From the NCBI GenBank assembly GCA_035222895.1, contig JAVYIG010000871.1, forward strand, positions 124,001 through 188,000: a DNA stretch of 64,000 nt, written 5' to 3'. The stretch comes from Strongylocentrotus droebachiensis. Lineage: Eukaryota; Echinodermata; Echinoidea; Camarodonta; Strongylocentrotidae. The notes beneath the pieces are model-generated. The model saw only the letters and a program-made list of their open reading frames with translations. It ran no database searches and was not told the DNA's origin. Shown here in pieces: positions 46,140 through 57,707 of the stretch (its first letter is position 1; each line of letters opens with the position of its first letter). The position numbers and the translations under genes were made by a program.

Positions 46140-47072
46140 TAATGGTTTCCTTTTAAAGATATTACGTTCTTCTTGTCTCCAAGACAATTTTTGCCAACCG
46201 GTACGTTGCAGTATCACGGCTCACTCTAGCCTCTTGTCGATGCCCTCGCGCTGTTGGAGTCTCTAAATTCTGACGAGCGAAGCGAGTCAGAGAAACCGAG
46301 GCGCTCGCGCTGAGCGCCTCGGTTTCTCTGACTCGCTTCGCTCGTCAGAATTCGGACTTGCTGTCTGGATGGAGCTTGCCCTGGTACATACAGAACAGGA
46401 TGAAGAAGGATGAAACTGGACAGCGAGGATTGTTAGAGGATTCCATCATAACTCCTTGACTTTGCTCCATATCATTTCCACAGTTGTTCTTTGCGTTTCT
46501 GATGGTAATGAATCTCGATCCTCCTTCTTCATGAATTATGAATGTTTCACGTGACATGTCTCCTCGGTTTTCGCGACCACGGCTACAGAAGTAGAGCATT
46601 ACGTCAAGAAAGACTTTTAACTTACAACCCCTGAGGATTACTCAAGTCTAAGGACTCCTGAATAACAGCCATGTCTTCGGGTGAAGTCGGCTTTCAATGA
46701 ACGAAAACCACCGTACCTTCCTTCTTCTGCGATGCCGAAATTGATTTGAAAATTCTTGAGGATTTGGAGATTTTTCGTGTTCTTGATGTTATCTACATTC
46801 CTTCAGGTAAAACAATGACGATGAAGTCTAAACCGAATCGCCATATTAATGGACTTCATAGGGTAGAATGGTCCGCCCCTTTATCGTTAGGACTCCTACA
46901 ACGCGAGTAGGCACACTTTCTCTGTATTCATTGCTTTCAGATATTCGTCAAGAGATTTTCGCAGCATATTTTTTTAGCCGTTTCTTAGTTTTATCGCTCA
47001 TCCCTGCTGTCAGTAGATCCCTCAATCCTTCCCATCTACGAACTGGAAGTGGGGCTTTTCTAATTCCGCCAT
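46140..47072 (-). pseudogene. Crypton-like/DUF3504 tyrosine-recombinase pseudogene
   Basis: Minus strand, several frames. From the ATG at 47070-47072: MAELEKPHFQFVDG, then DLLTAGMSDKTKKRLKKYAA, SLDEYLKAMN (N-terminal SAM-like part), then INMAIRFRLHRH, SPEDMAVIQESLDLSNPQGL, KVFLDVMLYFCSRGRENR, ETFIIHEEGGSRFITIRN, SQGVMM, NPRCPVSSF and GKLHPD, and finally, past the hairpin at 46266-46352, YCNVPVGKNCLGDK. Order and spacing follow the DUF3504 family (Crypton-derived recombinase domains, as in ZMYM, QRICH1 and KIAA1958-type proteins). There the LQxKVFxDxxxYFxRRGRE and CPVxxF...KLNP motifs precede the GKNxLG segment and the catalytic YTNH region. Here at least three frameshifts and several in-frame stops are present, and the YTNH-containing C-terminus is missing where the GA tract begins. 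The longest single frame is 46345-46599. Not functional. Confidence 0.65.
46266..46352. repeat. Perfect 41 bp-arm hairpin, 5 nt loop
   Basis: Arms 46266-46306 and 46312-46352 are exact reverse complements with loop GCGCT. The arm begins AATTCTGACGAGCGAAGCGA and is GC-rich against an AT-rich background. The arm itself contains smaller inverted words (GAGCGAAGCGAG). It splits the recombinase pseudogene between its GKLHPD and YCNVPVGKN segments, so it looks like an insertion. No clear target duplication. Confidence 0.95.
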
Positions 47073-47162
47073 GGTAAAGCATGCAAAATAGCCTTATCTA
47101 TCAAAGTCTAACTGTAACGAATGTGCATTCGATCAACGTAACGTAACAAGATGCGATAACAT

Positions 47163-47336
47163 ACAAATAATACACAGCAGTGAGTGCATTAGTAAGAATT
47201 ACCCACACAAGGTACCTTTGGAAAAGGCTAAGACGCCCGAGGCGATAGCCAAGGGCGTGTTAGACTTTTTCAAAGGTACCGAGTGTGGGTAATTATACTA
47301 ATGCCCGAACAAAATGATGTGTATTATTTGTTTTAT
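47163..47336. mobile_element. ~174 bp foldback MITE with GGCGATAGCC-type loop
   Basis: Left arm: ACAAATAATACACAGCA, GTGCATTAGTA, AATTACCCACAC, GGTACCTTTGGAAAAGGCTA, GACGCCC. The inverted right arm: ACAAATAATACACATCA, GGGCATTAGTATAATTACCC, GGTACCTTTGAAAAAGTCTA, CACGCCC. The loop contains GAGGCGATAGCCAAGGG. The outer ACAAATWATAC...GTGCATTAG signature is shared with 60719-60888. Confidence 0.8.
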
Positions 47337-47392
47337 AAAATTATAACATGGATCCTTGTTATTTGATCAATCGCCCTCATCTCAAACTCAAA

Positions 47393-47470
47393 GGCCCGAA
47401 TTCACAAAGGAGGTTTAAATCTAACCAATGGTTTAAATTTTCATTAACATAACCTATGGTTTAAAATAAG
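47393..47470. mobile_element. Solo end of the GGCCCGAATTCAC MITE family
   Basis: GGCCCGAATTCACAAAGGAG begins at 47393, identical to both ends of 57708-57873, followed by ACCAATGGTTTAAAT and an inverted-like ACCTATGGTTTAAAAT. The second terminus is not found nearby, so it is partial or a larger decayed relative. Confidence 0.55.
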
Positions 47471-48119
47471 CGCAAATTGAGGCGTACCTTGCCGTGCGCG
47501 TGTCTAATATGAGACCTCTGACTTGTGTCGCGCTTATTTTGCGCTAATTTTAGCTAGATGTGGTAATGACCGGTCATTACCCAAATTACGCGTTAGGTAA
47601 AAAAATGCCTGGTCACGTGTATGCTTTCAATCAATCATTTGATTAGGATTTACGTCATCATCTTATCATTTTAATTACTAGACATGCGGCGCGCGCAAGC
47701 TTTCTATGCATTGATGCGTATCCTTTGTCTTTGCAGGGCGCATACTATGCATTGTGCGCGCCAAAAGAACTATGCCTGGTCAATATTTTCCGCTAAACTG
47801 CCCGGCAGTCAGTGGCCGTTTTTATATATCTTACTTTAAGCATATTTCCTAATTCTGTCATCTGATTGGTTGAAAGTGAAGTCGTGTTTTAACTATGCCC
47901 GCAAAAATGCGGCCATAATTAAATTTTGCTGCGATTCCCGTTGGTGTACGTGTAAAATATTACTTTGTGCGAACTCGAGCGCGGATAACGTAATCGCAGT
48001 GCGATTTGATCGCTAAATTTTCCTGTTGCACTGAAGTAGAGTTTGATGATAATTTTTAAATGTGAGGACCCCATGATTGATAAGTGAGTCGCATATGTAT
48101 TCTGTGACTCTTTTTTAAA

Positions 48120-48262
48120 GTATATAAAATATATATTGACTGCTTTATTACTCGATGCATAGTTGTTTCGATAGGCTCTCGGGGATGTTACATCTTGCTA
48201 TGACCCCTTCAGCCTATAGAAACAACTACGCCTCTCATAGCAGTCAATATATATATATACTA
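48120..48262. mobile_element. Hairpin element with AT-rich ends
   Basis: ATATATTGACTGC (about 48129) and GCAGTCAATATAT (about 48243-48255) are inverted. Between them ATAGTTGTTTCGATAGGCT pairs with AGCCTATAGAAACAACTA, and CGGGG with CCCC in the loop. 47471-48119, just upstream, has no gene but contains GATTGGTTGAAAG, later echoed by AACCAATCAGAGG at about 48276. Confidence 0.7.
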
Positions 48263-48427
48263 TGACTGCAGTTTTAACCAATCAGAGGCGTAGAATAATT
48301 ATTACTAAGTGGTATATTATAGTAAATATTCACCATTTCTCTACGGGGTACCTGGGTACCGAAGGGCAAAGAAAATTAACCTATTTCCAAGAGCCATAGT
48401 ATACAAATATACACTGCCTTGAGAGGT

Positions 48428-48535
48428 TCTGGTTAAAACTATGCGCAAGAGGTGACTCCAATATTACTATTTGCTAAGAGGCGCAGCCCCGAAGCAAATG
48501 GTACTTTTAGAGTCACCGAGACCCATAGTTTAACA
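48428..48535. mobile_element. Imperfect hairpin, GTTAAAACTATG / CATAGTTTAAC ends
   Basis: GTTAAAACTATG and CATAGTTTAAC frame an inner stem GGTGACTC...GAGTCACC (48451-48519) and a closer ATTTGCT...AGCAAAT. The loop AAGAGGCGCAGCCCCGA resembles the GGCG-containing loops of neighbouring hairpins. Confidence 0.65.
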
Positions 48536-48589
48536 AGTACCTCGAATAGAAGGCATGGTATATTTGGTTTATATCCTGCATCAAAAAAT

Positions 48590-48750
48590 ATTTTTAAAAA
48601 AAAATTAAAAAAAATTGGGGAAAAAAAATTAAAACAAAAAAAATGTCAATTTTTATCTAAAAAGATATAAAATATTTTGTTTTCATTAAATTAAGATTTG
48701 AAAAAAAAAAATTATTCAATTCAAAAAAAAAAAATTCACATTTTTTTTCA
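48590..48750. repeat. A/T homopolymer-rich stretch
   Basis: Repeated A7-A10 runs broken by TTT or GGGG, followed by T9. No gene. Confidence 0.8.
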
Positions 48751-48885
48751 ACTCCCAAATAGTAAACCAAAATAGTACTCTCATATAGTACTTTCTAAAA
48801 ATAGGTCAAATATTTCTGGTCATGTGACGAGCTCTCACCCAATCGAAAGCCAACACATTTTTGATGCAGGATATAATAAGTGATA

Positions 48886-48936
48886 TGCCAGATCTCGAAC
48901 CCGTGAGCTTTACAAAGCCAGATAATCCGAGAGGTA
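48886..48936 (-). repeat. tRNA-Thr-like pseudogene or SINE head
   Basis: The minus strand reads ATCTGGCTTTGTAAAGCTCA and then ACGGGTTCGAGATCTGGC. This looks like an anticodon arm GCTT-TGT-A-AAGC followed by a T arm with B box GGTTCGAGATC (48891-48901). No A box or 5' half, so it is a fragment. Confidence 0.4.
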
Positions 48937-48960
48937 AAAAATAAATGAAAACATACACAC

Positions 48961-49665
48961 GGCTAATTAATTGATTACGATTAGGTTGGTGCTTCTCATG
49001 GATATGCTCTAATTATCCATTTATCATATTCGGATCGTTTTTTTGAAGAAGAATCTTCCGTAAATTCGAAACACTATTTCAGTCTTACTTCCAAACAAAA
49101 GACAACTCAAAACAGGACTTTTCAAAGTATTATACATGTATATATATTTTTGTATCTTTATGTTCGCCCCGATAAATATCCCGAACCCACGGATTAAGAT
49201 ATACAATCAAGATTAAGATATAACTAAGACTATGACAAAAAATATATGTATTTTGTTGCCATTATCATGTAACATAATGATTAATGCCACGAGTACTAAA
49301 TGTTTTTTTTTTTTATAAAAACGAAGAGGTTTTTTTTAATGACTTCACCCTTCCGTTGCTGTTACCTGAGGCGATGATAAACAGAGATGTCCTAAGTCAC
49401 ATATCAAAGAACAGCGGAATAAGAATGCTCTCTGAAAGCATGGGATGAGTCGAGGATCGGGTGTGCCTTGTTATCGGTGACGTGCAAACATGCTCAGGGC
49501 ACATGTACTTATTCAGCGCCATCTGTCAACCAACTCTTGTACTCTAATACGGAGGTTTAACATGAAAATAAAAATCGCAAACAGATTAAATGGAAAATGG
49601 AGAAAGTACAACCCCAGATGTCAAAAAATATTTATTTATGGTTCATAATAGAGATTTCATGTGGT
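48961..49665. other. AT-rich spacer, no gene
   Basis: No gene recognised. T10 run near 49304 and T8 near 49331. Confidence 0.4.
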
Positions 49666-49675
49666 GAGGGATGGA

Positions 49676-49800
49676 CAGATAGAGAGAGGGAGAGAGAGAG
49701 AGGGGAAGGGGAGTAGGTGATTACGACCAGCTGAAAAATGTGGTTTGGTTCGGAATCTAAAAGGAAAAAAAAAAGGTGTTTGTTTGCGAAAGAAGGAGAG

Positions 49801-49831
<31 letters not shown>

Positions 49832-49860
49832 GAAAGAGAGATAGACAGAGAGTGAGAGAA

Positions 49861-49901
<41 letters not shown>

Positions 49902-49922
49902 AGGGGAGGGGAGGGGGCGAGA
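49676..49922. repeat. (GA)n-(AT)n-(GA)n composite microsatellite
   Basis: GA tract at 49676-49706, (TA)n at about 49805-49831, and (GA)n at about 49862-49892 with a G-rich end. Frames across it are low-complexity artefacts. Confidence 0.9.
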
Positions 49923-49929
49923 TAGAATA

Positions 49930-50320
49930 CGCGACCATAATTGAAAGATAATTTAAAGGTTGCGGTTATGCCAAATGTATCCAATGCCTCATGTTAACAA
50001 AAAAACAAATGTAGAGAAAAGGTATCGAATTCATTTTGACCAATTTCATACAACACCAAAATGTCCATGTTATGAATATCATAAAAAGTTGTAATGACAC
50101 ACTGATATACAAGTCTATTATAACCATGAATAAGGACGAGGGGGAATGGTATTCTATGTCCGTTTCCCCGGATAAACGCCTTGCAACTAGGGCGTGAAGG
50201 GGAGGCACTTTTCTGTTTGAATTATTAATTTATTTTGGTTGAGTCTTCTTTTTTTGCCCGAGTCACCATATAAATAAGACCAGGATACAGGATACATAGG
50301 ATACAGGAATCTGGTAGGAG
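49930..50320. other. Spacer, no gene
   Basis: No gene recognised. A G10-type run lies at about 50322-50333 at its right edge. Confidence 0.4.
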
Positions 50321-50339
50321 TTGGGGGGGGGGGGTGGTG

Positions 50340-50935
50340 CTTTAAGTGTCCTCCCCCTCCTGATCGTTGCACTTTTCATCTCTGATAATTGCCCGGCCAT
50401 AATCACCTCTAAACTGCCCCTTTCATTTTGACACTTGCCCCTTTTTCTTTCTAATAGGTGCCCCTCCCCCTTCTCATAATCACCTCTTTTCAACTCTGAT
50501 AAATAACCTGTTTATTTTAACATGTGCCTCTTCCCCCTTCTCATAAAAGCCCCCTTTTACCTCCGATAAATGCCCCTATCAAAATATGATCGGTACTCCT
50601 TTTCTTTCAACAAATGCACATTTTCATTTATTATATAAGTGCCCCTTTGAATTTTTGGTCAGTGCCTCTTTTCATTTGCGATAAGTGCCCCCTTTCACCT
50701 CTGACAAATTAATGCCCCTATCAAAATTTGATGGGTGCCCCTTTTCCGTCGACAAATGCCCGTTTCCCATTCCCATAAGTGCCCTTTTTTAAATATCAGA
50801 TGAGTGCCCCTTTTCACCCGGCCTGCCCTGATTATTACAATTTGTTCTTTGACACGTGCTCATTTTCTTTGTTTATAAGTGTCCCTTTCGACAAGTGTCT
50901 TCTTTTCCTCTCACCATTAAACGTGTCCCTAATTT
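50340..50935. repeat. Degenerate ~26-60 bp minisatellite, TGCCCCTTT core
   Basis: The word TGCCCCTTTT or a close variant (TGCCCCTATC, GTGCCTCTT, AGTGCCCCC) recurs about 15 times, often preceded by TGATAA(A/G) or GACAAA. Two further copies, TGCCCTTTTTTTCC and AGTGCCCTTTTTT, lie at about 51480-51512, so the array may once have extended there. No coding frame. Confidence 0.75.
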
Positions 50936-53220
50936 AAAACGACTAAGAGCAATTCCACCCAAAGCTCGCTTGCTATGCTCGCAAGCATTTATAGATGACA
51001 TAATTATGTTATTAATCGAAGGTCTTTTTCAATTCAATTCATATAAACACTTATTTTCTTTCAAACAATACAATTTATAAGTAGGAACATAAATATAATT
51101 AAAGAACTGGTATTACAAGGAAGAAGGCATGAAACCCCAAAAGCATAGCTTGTAGTGGGTACGCCCGAATACATAAATACAATTATACATTATAAATAGG
51201 AGAAAGGAAGAATGTGCTTATAGGCTATCAGGATTGTAGGTTTTTCCTCTTTAGGAGATGTAATGTTTCGCACTGCAACCTCACAAATCTATACAAAAAA
51301 AAAAATCCTCGCTGACTTCGCAGGCTCACAACTCCCAACTGCAGAGTGTGATGCTTAAGCAATATCTTGTATGATGTATATAAAAGAGAAACATATATGT
51401 AAATCATCCCCGATAATGAAATCACAACGTAGGGGTGAAAACAAATTGTATATTTCGCCTTGAGATTTCCCTTTGTAGATGCCCTTTTTTTCCGGAAAGT
51501 GCCCTTTTTTATTGGCGCTCCCCACTTTGGAAGTCGCTCCGCCGCCACTGCCCAGAGTCATCCTTCAATTGTTGGCGGAGTCATCAGGGGCTTTAGTGGA
51601 GTTTATTGATGTTATGGTTCTTGATGATGATGATAATGATGATGATGATGATGATGGGGATAGGAATGATACATACAATACCTGCATATTGGGTACTAAA
51701 CATGTAGCCCGAAAACGTAGCATGACATTTTCCCTTTAAACTGTCTTCAATGAATAATTTCACCCCTTTTTGTGAACCCGGTTGCACCCTTATCACCCTA
51801 CGTCGAAGTTGATATGATTTTATTTGCTAACACGCAGTGATTGCTCGCGTCACGCCATCTTCAACCTACTTCTCGACACCGAAAGACTGGGCTGGAATTA
51901 TCATCAGAATATTTCGTCAACATCGAATTATTAGTTTACGCTTTTCTACACATGTTTGCCGGCTGCGAATTCGATGATGGGTATTCCGGAAATGTTACAG
52001 GTCTGCACCTCATAATGCATGTCATGTGTGGTTGAATGCTCGGAGCGCCAACACCGCCTTTTCTTGAGGCTCGCCTGGCGCCATGCCGTACGTTTGGATT
52101 CGCTCGACGAGCTATTTCTGGAGTGTGTACAATAGCTACTCAAACGCATCGTACTAACTTTTTAATAAAGCCAGACTGATAAACGATTCGATAGAGATAG
52201 GAAGAAGTGTGTCGGGTGGCAAACCCTTGCTGCCAATTGCACAATCAGGAAAACATCAATATAATTTAGGTTTTTATTGCAAATGTCAAGACTTCTGTTT
52301 TGACATATCTGGAAGAAAAGTACATTTAATATTTTTTTTGTAGAGTGAGAGAGAGAGAGAGAGGAGGATAAAGGAAAACTAAGGATCAGGAACAGGAGCG
52401 TATGTTTCGCGTCAAAGGGGAAGTTATGTTCACAAAATTATTCAGAGATACCTTTTGGTTGATAAAATAGCCTTAGCTTGGATCATGTGATCCCGTGCGA
52501 ATTAATCAATTTCACAGTTGTATTTCGCCCAATATTTTACTTAGGTATACTTAGGTACACAAATCCCCGATATGCTACCTTTGACCTGCATTGTATTCCT
52601 CTGCCTGTCATGATTGATATTGAGATTACCGCAACGCTTGTTAACCAGTTTTGATTTAACTCTGACGTAAGGATGCGTGGCGAATCATATTGTATAAGAC
52701 TGAAAATATTGAACAAAATGATTATGTTTGCACAGTCAATATAGCGGTGGCCATCTTCTTCATCAAACACTTTACACAACTTCAATTCCACTTGGACCGG
52801 TACTACCCTCAAGGAAATGTTTATTAAAGTTTCACGGCAATCGTAATAGTCATATTGAATGAGGGCGGTGAAAGGCGGAATTTCATCTTGGTTGGAGAGC
52901 ATTTTTCTCCCGACCGTGTCACCTCCTTACACCTGCTTGAACCAGGTCGCAAAGTGCAAGGGTTTTCTCTTTTTGCACCCCATACCGACCAAAGAGAGAG
53001 CTATTATTTTTTGGATGACGCACTTGACAGGCATTTAAAAGTCAAATTGAGCCGGGAGAAAGGCGATCGCTACTATTTCGCTGCCTTCTTCTTCAACAAT
53101 GTATTTCACTCCATCTTTTGGCTAACCAAGTTAACCCCCACGCGGTAACATCTCCACCCTCGTGCGGGGTATCGAGTAATAAAGATATCTGCGTGCACTA
53201 ACGGTTTAATGCCCCTCCCC
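50936..53220. other. Spacer with (GAT)n; two opposed frames unassigned
   Basis: (GAT)n at about 51625-51657, and a (GA)n at about 52345-52361. A 121-codon minus frame (52537-52902) and a 97-codon plus frame (52855-53148) abut. The minus frame contains DEEDGHRYIDC (discussed in the findings). No gene is called. Confidence 0.4.
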
Positions 53221-53224
53221 TTCA

Positions 53225-53500
53225 GGGATCCTACGCATACACCCTTCTACCCACACACATCAAGGCACCCACACGCACACACATACACATAACACACACA
53301 CATACACACACACACACGCACATACCTAGGGACCACACCTCCACCCACACTATCAAGTCTATATACACAAATCCATGAACACACCCCGGGGAACGCACAC
53401 ACACATGCCCGTCTACCCCTTATACAAATCTAGGCACTCACACCCACATCCACATATCTAGACACGCACACCCACATCCGTCCATCTAATCACACTCACG
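53225..53500. repeat. (CA)n-rich region
   Basis: CACACA runs with CCCACAC and ACGCAC variants, densest at about 53264-53325. No coding potential. Confidence 0.85.
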
Positions 53501-56500
53501 CACCCATATGCAGCTAGGGGCAGTGTCTGACAGACCATTCCATGAATATATGCAATATACATACATAACTACCTATGCACACCAACGCACTCGCGATCTC
53601 TTAAAGAAAACTATGTCTACATCTACCTGCGATCATATTATATTTGTTAATACCTTAACAAAAATGATGGGCTGCTACACGAAATCAGTTGAATAAAAAT
53701 AGAGAATATGAAACAACATAACCCCGAAAATGATCTCTAATTGAAATACTATTTGCAAAACAAATTAGATCGGTAATAGTGGCATTTTCATTCAATGTGA
53801 GTTATAGTAAATTAACTAATCAGTCAACGAAGACAACTAACGGATATTTTACTAAATATAACGTTGATTTCGTTTCAAAACTGCTCATTTTCATTTATAG
53901 AAACAGATAAAGTGCATTGCAAAACACAGTCACCTTTTTGTTACACTTCACTAATCCATTTATAAAGGATTTTGAGCGATTTTATACACTTTCTATACAT
54001 GCAAACTAGTACCACTGGCGCAGTGGGAACGAAGCCCCATTTCTGGTTTATTTTTAGCTCTTTTACCCGACCTTTTCTCCCCATCTCCATGTTCTTGCCA
54101 TTATTTCCACGCGTATGTATCTGTCTCCGAGACGCCCTTGCGTTTTTTAATACTCGTGCTTTTTTTTCTATCAACCCTCCGGCTATATTTCATAGTGCAT
54201 GTCCCTTTCATGCCTTTTATCATGTAATTCGTTTGCTAGCCAGGTGGCAGCGAGGTGGGAGTCGAGCTACGGGAGAATGGGGAAGTCGTCGGGGAGGATG
54301 AGGGGTCGCAAAGGCCTCATGAATTCTTCATTGGGGTAAGGAGGGATACACTGTCTGGGTATCAATTACGAAGGAAGGAAAATTCGTTAGGAGTGAGCCA
54401 ATTATTTGTCTCCATGTTCTAGACAGGTGGGTTATTGTACTACGGTACGATTGCTGATAACGACATGTTATTGGTTGAATAGCAAGAAAGTAATTTTGAC
54501 CTCTCTACCCTTACCCAGTTTCAGGATACAGAGCTAAAATGCTGACCCAGTTTCTTTAATTCAGAAAACGCAATATCTTTTTTATATTCTTGACAAGAGT
54601 CTGTATTGATTATGACAGGTGTAGGCTTTGTTGACATTTGCGCTATTCAGGAAACCACCACATCCATTTTTCAGTTGACAATTATCCTAGGTCTTTTTTC
54701 GCTTCCCCGCAAGATGCTTTCAAGGAATTCCATGGTGTTCAACCATCAACAAAGATCTTAAATGTTATTAATAAAATACGAATACCTTTGATTTCCCATG
54801 CTAAAAAAGAAAATATTGTACCTATGATCTTTCTATCTTCTTGCCTGTCCACTTTCGCTCATTGTATTTTTGTATCAAAGTTCTCTTTAAAAGAAGATTA
54901 AGACTACAATTAGCCTACAACTTGAGTCTGAAATTAGATAATAAAATGATATCAAATAGGCCTTTATACTTATAAGCAGATTCATTTGAACGCTTGTTTA
55001 ATAATGTTGGTATACCCCTGTGCCCCCGCTGACTCACCAGCTGGCTTTCCATGCCGAAAGACGTCTCGCATAGCGTCCAAGGCTGCTCCCTATCTTCTAC
55101 ATTCCACTGCCTCAGATTAAAAACGAATTACTCTTCGAGTGCCTCGCCGGAGTACACTTTACAAGCCGAGTGAAGAGGCCTGCAAGAGTTTCCAACATTG
55201 ACTTAAAATGTCTGTTGGAGTCTAATAAAGTGCCGCCGCAGAGTGCACGTGGGCCACTTGGAGGGGATGAACAAGGGATGGAAAGAGATGCTTTCTTCAC
55301 CAAACCACCGCATATGACGTACTTAAGATGTTGAGATTTTTTCAATTGCGGCTTCGCGCCACCGCTTTCCTGCTTCTTGTGATGTGCGAAGATAAAAGAG
55401 ATGCACTTTCTTCCCGATTTGTCTTCGAGAATAAATCCTCAGCAGCAGGAACTCAAATCCTGAAACTGATAAACTACTTTCCCGCTACTCCAAAATGTTA
55501 GAGCCAGACAAAGTAACATAGGGTGAAATAAGTGAAATATCTTCGGCTTCCGTATTGTCAACATGAACACCATTCACAATTCATCAGGAAGACATTTTCA
55601 CAGCAACGTAGAACTGGTTACTAGCAAAGGGTTAAATATGTACTGTAAATAACATTGACAACGCGGAGTTTGTTGGTGCATGCATCCATACAAGTATAGT
55701 TTAAGACACTTATGCACAGAATACAATGCGGATGGATCCATTTGAAACATGCTTTAAGAAATTGCATGCTATGAGAAAGAAAAAAATTATATGCATTTAG
55801 TTTTTTTAGAAAGATCAATTATTTTATAACTTTATATCTTCTTTTGTTTTCAATCCCCCCAAATGAAAAAGTCTAAAAACTTCATGTATTACAACAATAT
55901 TCACTAGCTCTTTATTGATTTGGATTACATTGCATTTTCGAAAACCAATACATCCTATCCGAGGGACGGAGTGTTTCTCACACTAACCTAGCCTGTATCT
56001 ATGAAATATGGGAGGGACACGATGACGCACAACGCTTGTCTTCACATCGAATTCCTCCGCTGCAAAAACTTAATTCCCAAACTTATTTGATCCGGTTTTA
56101 GTACATACGAGCTATAGAAGCCTTTAAGTTAGCTGTAGAAGGTGAAAGAGGTTAAATATTCATTGTTTTCGGTATTGTCAGACAACCAATATCAGAAAGT
56201 AATATATATATATATATACAAATAAATATATCAGAATTAGAACAACTAACAGTATAGCTCTACCACTAATAAATACACTGTTTTATAATGCGAATGCATT
56301 GAGCATGTTGATAAAGAAAGTACAAACAACTATGTAAATATAATTTTTTAAACATAAAAATTGATGTATGCTGTCAGAATTGTTTAATGATCGAAATGAA
56401 AATCACGCTGAAAATTCCACGCACTGCACACAGAAATAAATTTATGGGACTTGTGTGGCATGACATTTTGGTCCAAATTTGTCAGATATTTCCCGTCATT

Positions 56501-56751
56501 TTCGGACACGAGGGCTTTTTCTGGGCAATCCTTTTCAGGGGACATTTATACTTTAAAGTTCTTGCAAAAGCTCACAGTTTTTGTCCCCATCTTTAACAGA
56601 ATTTAATTTCTTCTTTAAGACCTGGCTTTAGAAGAAGAGCAAGAAAGAGCAAAGACACACCAGTGAATCCCAAAGGGAGCAACACAGCAACGGGGCTTCT
56701 TTGCCAGACATTTGCATTGTATTGGTTTGTGTTACATTCGCACTGATTTAC
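53501..56751. other. 3.2 kb without recognisable gene
   Basis: Several 60-110 codon frames (53972-54301 plus, 54638-54901 plus, 55112-55345 minus) but no family motif. A GC-richer patch spans about 55015-55380. (TA)n at about 56202-56218. Confidence 0.4.
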
Positions 56752-56948
56752 TTAAGCCTGTCTTCACAAGTTTGGCCAGGATGGATTAGACCTCCCTGCT
56801 CGGTCACTGGCAGATGGTTATCTCTTCAAATCCGCTCTCAATTAACATAATAAAAAGAGGACCATGCGGGACCAACGGGTACCGCTTTTAGGCATTGTTT
56901 TCTATATAGAGGGCGCAAGTAGCAACAAGTAGTGCAATCCTGCTTTTA
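56752..56948 (+). mobile_element. TTAA-type ~185 bp repeat, copy 4 (most diverged)
   Basis: Left TTAA at 56752-56755. The right flank is TTTA at 56945-56948, a decayed site. Blocks GGATTAGACC, GGTCACTGGCAGATGG, GCTCTCAATTAACATAA, AGAGGACCATGCGGGACCAA and TATATAGAGGGCGCAAGTAG match the other three copies with more substitutions. Confidence 0.75.
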
Positions 56949-57705
56949 GCATTGTAGGGTCAGGTGATACTCTTGCTATCACCTGATTATAACCAAATGC
57001 TTTTCAGGTAGACACAACCATAGAAACGTCAGTAATATGTAAATGTAATAAGTAAACGTTTTGATTAAGAAAACATACACTATTTTAGTATAAGACGCTA
57101 CAATGGAAAGAACAATGACAGGGAAGGTATAGGGAAATGTTGCGTGCAAATTATATAATCAGATATTTGGAATACTCTTGATTGGGTACACGTTTCATAA
57201 AGGGAGAGCTTTCTTATTATACTTGGTATTAAAAAAAATGCGAGACGGCGACACAAACGGGGATTGTGTGGGGTTGAATCACTTCCTGTTGCATTCCTTT
57301 ATCCCTTTTCTGTTTCACCCTTTTCTTTCTCCTTCTCTTCATTTCCCTTTTAGGCAAACCCATTTGTGTAGAGTTACCTACCGTCGTCGTTACGGCGACT
57401 GTTTGAATATATCCTAGAAAAAGCATGCTATTCTGAATAACCCCATTCAGGATAAGTACAAGAGAAAGGGAGAAGTAAGATATGAAATCCATACTTTTTT
57501 GGCAGGTTATCAGAGACCATTAATTTTTCTATTGGAAAGCAACATGGTGTTCAGGCTTTCATTCTTTTCATTTCATAGTACTTTTACCCTCCAAAAGACA
57601 GAAATTGGAAATAGGACAGGGCCCCGACGAAACAGTTATTATGATTTTTTCAGGAAACAGGGAGTGAGAAAGCGACGAGAAGACAGAAAAGGTCGGCCAA
57701 ACATA
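56949..57705. other. Spacer, no gene
   Basis: Frames at 57178-57417, 57229-57492 (-) and 57499-57864 carry no recognisable domain. The last runs into the MITE at 57708. Confidence 0.4.
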
Positions 57706-57707
57706 AA

